Assembly: GCF_963676685.1 (NCBI RefSeq)
Contig: NC_092344.1
Span: 49,126,830 to 49,190,829, forward strand
Direction of reading: 5' to 3'
DNA length: 64,000 nt
Source of the DNA: Mytilus edulis
Lineage: Eukaryota > Mollusca > Bivalvia > Mytilida > Mytilidae
Below the pieces are notes generated by a model, which was given only the letters and a program-made list of their open reading frames with translations, was not told the DNA's origin and made no database searches. Position numbers and translations under genes: made by a program. Of the stretch, positions 24,701 through 30,700 are shown piece by piece (the stretch's first letter is position 1; each line of letters starts with the position of its first letter).

Positions 24701-27700
24701 ACAGCCGCCATGTTTGATTTGACCCAAAAATGGAAACGAATGCCAGAATTTCCTTGAGAACAATATAATTACAACAACAGATAATAAATTCAATTCAGAC
24801 ATAACAAATATGATGTATATAGTACCTCCTGCAGTTCAGCTAAATTTTATGATTTAGCCTACTCACAGAATTTTTTTTTGTTACTTTCTAGAGATGTGCC
24901 TAAGACGAAGGTTTGTATATATATATATATAACTATATACAACTCATCTAAACATCAACCCAACAATGTTGTAGAGTTGTCACTGGCTCAGACGTACTTA
25001 TATATATATACCTACTAATATATGAAAACTGTTGTTTCTTATTTGTGTTTGTAACTATGTACACTGTATTGTTTATTATTTTTGTAAAAAAAATAATATC
25101 ATAATGATATCATATTATATTTTATGGAAATAAAGCATCTTCTTCTATAGTACTAGTAGTTAAATTTTAGATTCACACAATTTGAAAACATTATTTTTGC
25201 AAGCAGAGTAAACACAACTAATAAACAACAAACAAGTCAATATAATTATACACAGAAAAAAGATTGACTAACACAAACCACAAGAATAGGCGTGATGGAA
25301 CTCGGAAAGCAAGTTTATGTTCCATAAGTGACATCCGTCGTGTTCCATATTCATATGTCAAATCCCGATAATAAAATCACAAGGTTGTAAGGTACTGACT
25401 GCATTTCGACCTTTTCCAAATCACTGCGAATATGGTAAACAACTTCATTTTCGCGAATTTCGAGAATAGAAAAAATAACGCAAACTAAATCGTCCAAAAT
25501 ATATGTTAAACCGTTAGATCTTACCATTTTTTTTTAAAACTACATCAAATAAAGAAAATCGCGAAACTAAATCGCCATGCCATGAAGTTGGTTAGAAATG
25601 GTGGCCATGAACACAAAACAAAGTATCCACGAAAAAAGTTGGTTTATAGTTATCCATAAAAAAGGGATCTCTTAAAATGCTGGAAACTACCCCCCCCCCC
25701 CCACACCCCCACCTCCACCCCAAGAAAAATTAAACTTACCGGTTCCTCCGAAACAAATTGAAGTACACTCAAAGACGAAAAATCATTGTCAAGATAAGCT
25801 GATTTGATGACGGGAACAACCAACTTACGGCGAGGTTAGACTACAGGGTACAGGGATCGATGCGCACAAACATCCCCTTTTGACTATCTATACCAATTTG
25901 GCAAACGTCATAAAACAGGATGACCACCAACTTGAAGAAGGAAATAAATGCACTTTATTTGGAAACAAGGGTTAACTGTGCTAGCTACTACTGGCAGCTA
26001 GCTACTGCTAAATAATTGGTTGGATCCTGCCGTTTAAGAAAACAAAAATATAAATTTGAGAATGGAAATGGGGAATATGTCATAGAGACGACAACCTGAA
26101 CAAAGAGCAGATAACACGAATGCCATCAATTGGTCTTCAATGCAACAAAAGGACTACTCTACCCCTGAATGCAACGTGATAAGTGGAGAAGCAACAGATA
26201 CCAATTTTTATGTCACTGGTTTGACCCTGCAGGCAGGGGATCGAACCCATGATTTCCCGAAATCGATGCTATCTTCAGTGTAAAATAACATAATAAACAC
26301 AAAATCAAAAATCATCACTTCATCGCTCGGTCATATCTATTTATGCCCTTTTTTTCTTAATTAATCTATGTATCGGAATTACTTGTATAAGCTATTATTG
26401 CAAAACATACAACACGGAAAGTATTACTGAAAGTTACTTTATTATCAGTACTATACCATATTTTCATATTTGTAGATCAAATGGATCGTCCTAAAACCCA
26501 AATGAGCAGTAAGTACACTTTAGGTCATTCAGTGAAACTTTTTCTGACGCAATTGCCCTTTTGAAAACTACTTATAAAACGTCAATCAAATATATTCATA
26601 ACAAACTGTTTTGAACAGCTTTAAAACATGTCCATGTAGCATTCTATAGTTGAATTTTATCAGACATGTTATTATATATAATTATGATATTAATAATTAC
26701 TCGATTTTGTTCTACAATAGTCTTGACAGGCATTACATAATTGTGATCAATAATTCTAGATGCAATGATATTATAAAACCTATTGATTTCGAGTAAATTG
26801 AAGATTAATTTGACGAACAATTTCTAATGACTTTTTTAAGTAACCTACATTATTTGGTTCATCTAGTACATCTATACTGAATGTTGCATTTAATTCGATA
26901 ATAGAATAGTTGTCATGCAAGTTTATAAATATTTATCTATTTTAGAAAACGAATTTCTGTATAGCAGGCTCATTTTTTCTTTATCAATCTTTCTCGAACC
27001 TTTTACATGCTGTGGCGAACATTTTTGCAGAAAAAATAGGACGTTTTAGCGCCAAATTTTACCCTATTTAAGCGCAAGATTTTAACCCATTTTAGCAAAA
27101 ATTGAAATTATCAATGTCCGATAACGATGTCATAAAAAAAAAAGAAAAGATGTGGTATATTGCCAAAATGAGACTACTTTCTCTCCACCATAGAAAAAAT
27201 GACAACCAGATGTAATAATTACAGGACACCGTACTGTCTTCAACAACAAGTAAAACCCATGCCGCATGTTCGACAAACTTCAGTGTTTAATGATATTTCA
27301 AAGGTTATATTTTACATATCATATGATCATACTCTGTATTATAAAAAATGATATAAACAGATTTACATATTTTTAAAATCTATATCTTTTCTAAGGATCC
27401 CAATATCATGACACAAAAATAATTCCCGTAACAATTTGTGCATGAGCACGATCTCGTCACGCTTTAGTGGTTCCCTATATAAGCAACCAAAGTTTTCTTA
27501 AAAAGGGGGAAGGGGGCGGGGCCCCTGCCCCCCCCCTAAATTCGCCTCTGGAACATGTTATACCTTTCATTGATTGATTTACTGTTACTGGTTTAAATTC
27601 CAGTGGCAAGTATTTCATGCATAATCAAGAATTAACCGAAGGTATGAAAAAACCTTTGAGTTGTCTTTCTTTCTTCAAAATTACTCTTAATGTTATAAGT

Positions 27701-30700
27701 TTCACACGCATAAAATCTCAGCATAAAATAGTCTTGGCTCATTCCAAAATCATTTATTTTATGCATTATTTCCAAATATTTTTAAATTTCAATAATTATT
27801 TCTCATCATTTCAAAGGTCGAACTTCCAGGGCATCAAGCTCTCGAACCCCGAGGTCATCAATTGATGGTTTGTCAACATTAATTGTCGGTGATTCCATTC
27901 TAAATCGTCCAAAAACTGGTATGTATTATTTCAAGCGGCCATCGACTTGTCTGTAAACACTAGTCATTAAGAATACCTATTCAAATTGCCGGGTTTGGAT
28001 TAGGATAGAACTTTGTATATGAAGTTAAAGGAAGATAAGCAAATAACCTTTTCTTGTTAACTTAATATGTTATCAATAACACATCATTGAATTAATTTTT
28101 TGTACATTTTTAAATAACTGAACGATTTATTTTTATCGATTTACATGAACTGATTTTAAAAAGAATGGAATATGAAAAAGAAAAGGACATATGTTTGTAA
28201 ACTGAAAAAAAAAATGTATTGTCTGGTTTTAGATGCAAAAATGAAATTTTCCCAAGAACAATGTAAAACAAATTCCTTATCATATAAATTTACGGAGAAT
28301 AAGACTACATATTTTGTATAACAAAATTTTCAATTGCAGCACTGACGAACTTTTCATATTTAACAAAGAAGCCAAAACCAGTTGCAACGGAGGAACTCGT
28401 AGAACTACCTGTTTGCAGACCTACCACAAGTAAGATTTCTTTTTATACCGAATTTATTATTTATTGATTAGTTGTTATCAGTTTTGATATGAGCGTCACT
28501 GATGAGTTTTGTAGACGAAACGCGCGTCTGGCGTACTAAATTATAATCCTGGTACCTTTGATAACTATTTGGACTTGCTTTCAGTAACTTCGAGTACTCT
28601 TAGATCGATACTTTGTATCTTTTGTATTATGTTAGTCTATTTTGTGCATGCTTCATGTCGATCTGACCAATCAAAGCCTTTTCTAACCAATTTTTACTTT
28701 TTTTTCTTGTCTTACACCATGTCCCACGTCAGGGAAGCGTTGAGCGTTCACATACATGTTTAATCCCACAGCATTCTATGTGTGCCTAGCATGTGGTTGA
28801 ATTTTGGTCATTGGTTACCATCTACCATATTTATTGTTCGTTTATTATTTTATCAAAGTTCTGGTCATTGATTTTCCATGTCAGTGCCTTGTAAGGTAAG
28901 GGTTTTATAATGAAATATAAGAGCTAAAAACCGGTTCTTTTTTCTCTTGAAGTCAAACCTTATATACAGAGAAATAAAAAAAGCTGCGTTCAATTCAAAA
29001 CATTTTAAAAATTTACAGTTTTCAAGGTTGCGATCAACAAACAAAACAAAGCAGAATGACATGAGTGTTGCGCCCTAACACATATGTTTAACTCAGCCAC
29101 AGTCTTTAGGTGCATGACCCAATAAGTTCTTGTCTGTCAAAGTTGGTATTCATTGGTATTAATACACCTTATCGCTATTCCCGGCTGACCCGAGAATCTG
29201 TCCCGCTTGAACTATTGACGTCATACAACAATCACTTTTCCATTGTGGCGTCAGATATTTTGTATTATGACATCAAAATTTTACGGGAACCTGTGTGATG
29301 TACAGTAATGGCGGACAAATAGCGATAAGGTGTATTGATTTAACAAGACCAAAACCTGTCGAAATGTCTAACTTTTTGCTATGAAGGGACCTGTTATAGT
29401 TGACAAGTTACTATATATCATCATACGACCTTTCCCGATGAGCCCAATCGTAGGTTTTAACTATGATCATTAATCGTTAATTTTTCTTCTTCAAATTTTA
29501 TGGTTGATAGTTGTCTCATTGAAAAATCAAACTTCAATCTTTGAACAGTTGTTTTCATCTTCGTCTATCTGTATCTGTCTCTTGTAGACTCTTGTCACAT
29601 TTGTTATCATACAACATCTGTACGTTTTAGATATACATCTCATTATTTTCATAATGACCATATCTATCTCGTGTCGATTTTTGTCACATTTGTTAGTTAT
29701 CATACAGCATCTTTATGTTTTATATATACATCTCATTATTTTCATAATGATCATATTTGTATTGTAACTGCTCTTTATAATAATTTACTTATCAGTCGGC
29801 TTTGTAGTCATGTATACTTAAGTCTGTACTTTTTACTGAAGTGATATACTTCAGTCCGACTTTGATGTTCTCTTACAAAAGTTGGCACATTGAACTAGAG
29901 AGGCTAATTACATTTCTTTATAAATATCGGTGATGTGTATCTATTTATAAGGGCTCACACCAGCAACTTTAGATTTCATACACATTGAATTGTCAACAGA
30001 CATGATTTCCAATTTTCGCTGTCAATTTGGAACTTTCTTTGAAGTTTGAAGAAAAAATTATAATAAAAAAATTACAAATAAAACATTTTATTCATGGATG
30101 AGAAGAAAATGAATTAAAAATAATATGTCTATATTTGTTTATCTTCTTCACTTAAAACTATATATTAGCTTTAAATCAATGCCTTTATAAAGTCAACTAT
30201 ATCATCTGGACTACACTAAAAAAAGACGTAAAAAATGCCTTTGCAAACATTTTTAGTAATATACGGAGGCATATACGCATATACACAAAAAGCCAAGCTA
30301 AGCTATCGAAATATTGGTATGAAGATTCCTAGAGAAAAAACTTAATCTATGTTGGCGACCTTCTGCTGTTGTCTTCTCTATGGTCGGGTTGTTGTCTCTT
30401 TGACACATTCCCCATTTCCATTCTCAATTTTATTATGGTTCCAGAATGTTATATGAGTCATATATAGATATGCTATAATATGTATGTTTAAGATTCAGTG
30501 CGAGGGGCCATATGTTTAAAAGGCGTCAATTTGTGATCTATATTGACGCAATTATAACCAAGCTTGCAATTGTATCATAATACATTTTTCTCTTCCTTAA
30601 ATTTGACGTCACCGAATTAGACTTGTCATCGAGTTTGAATAACGCGACTGGTCACACATGTGGAGTAGGATCTGCTTACCCTTACAGTAGCAGACAAAAC

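Noticed and set aside
24880-24910. Extra small exon of the GIMAP-like gene (TTTCTAG|AGATGTGCC...AAG|GTTTGT)
   Set aside because: The 19-nt length breaks the constant phase-1 pattern and the frame.
26210-26250. A true tRNA gene from the GGTTCGATCCCC box B
   Set aside because: No acceptor or anticodon stem and a weak A box; best explained as a SINE head.
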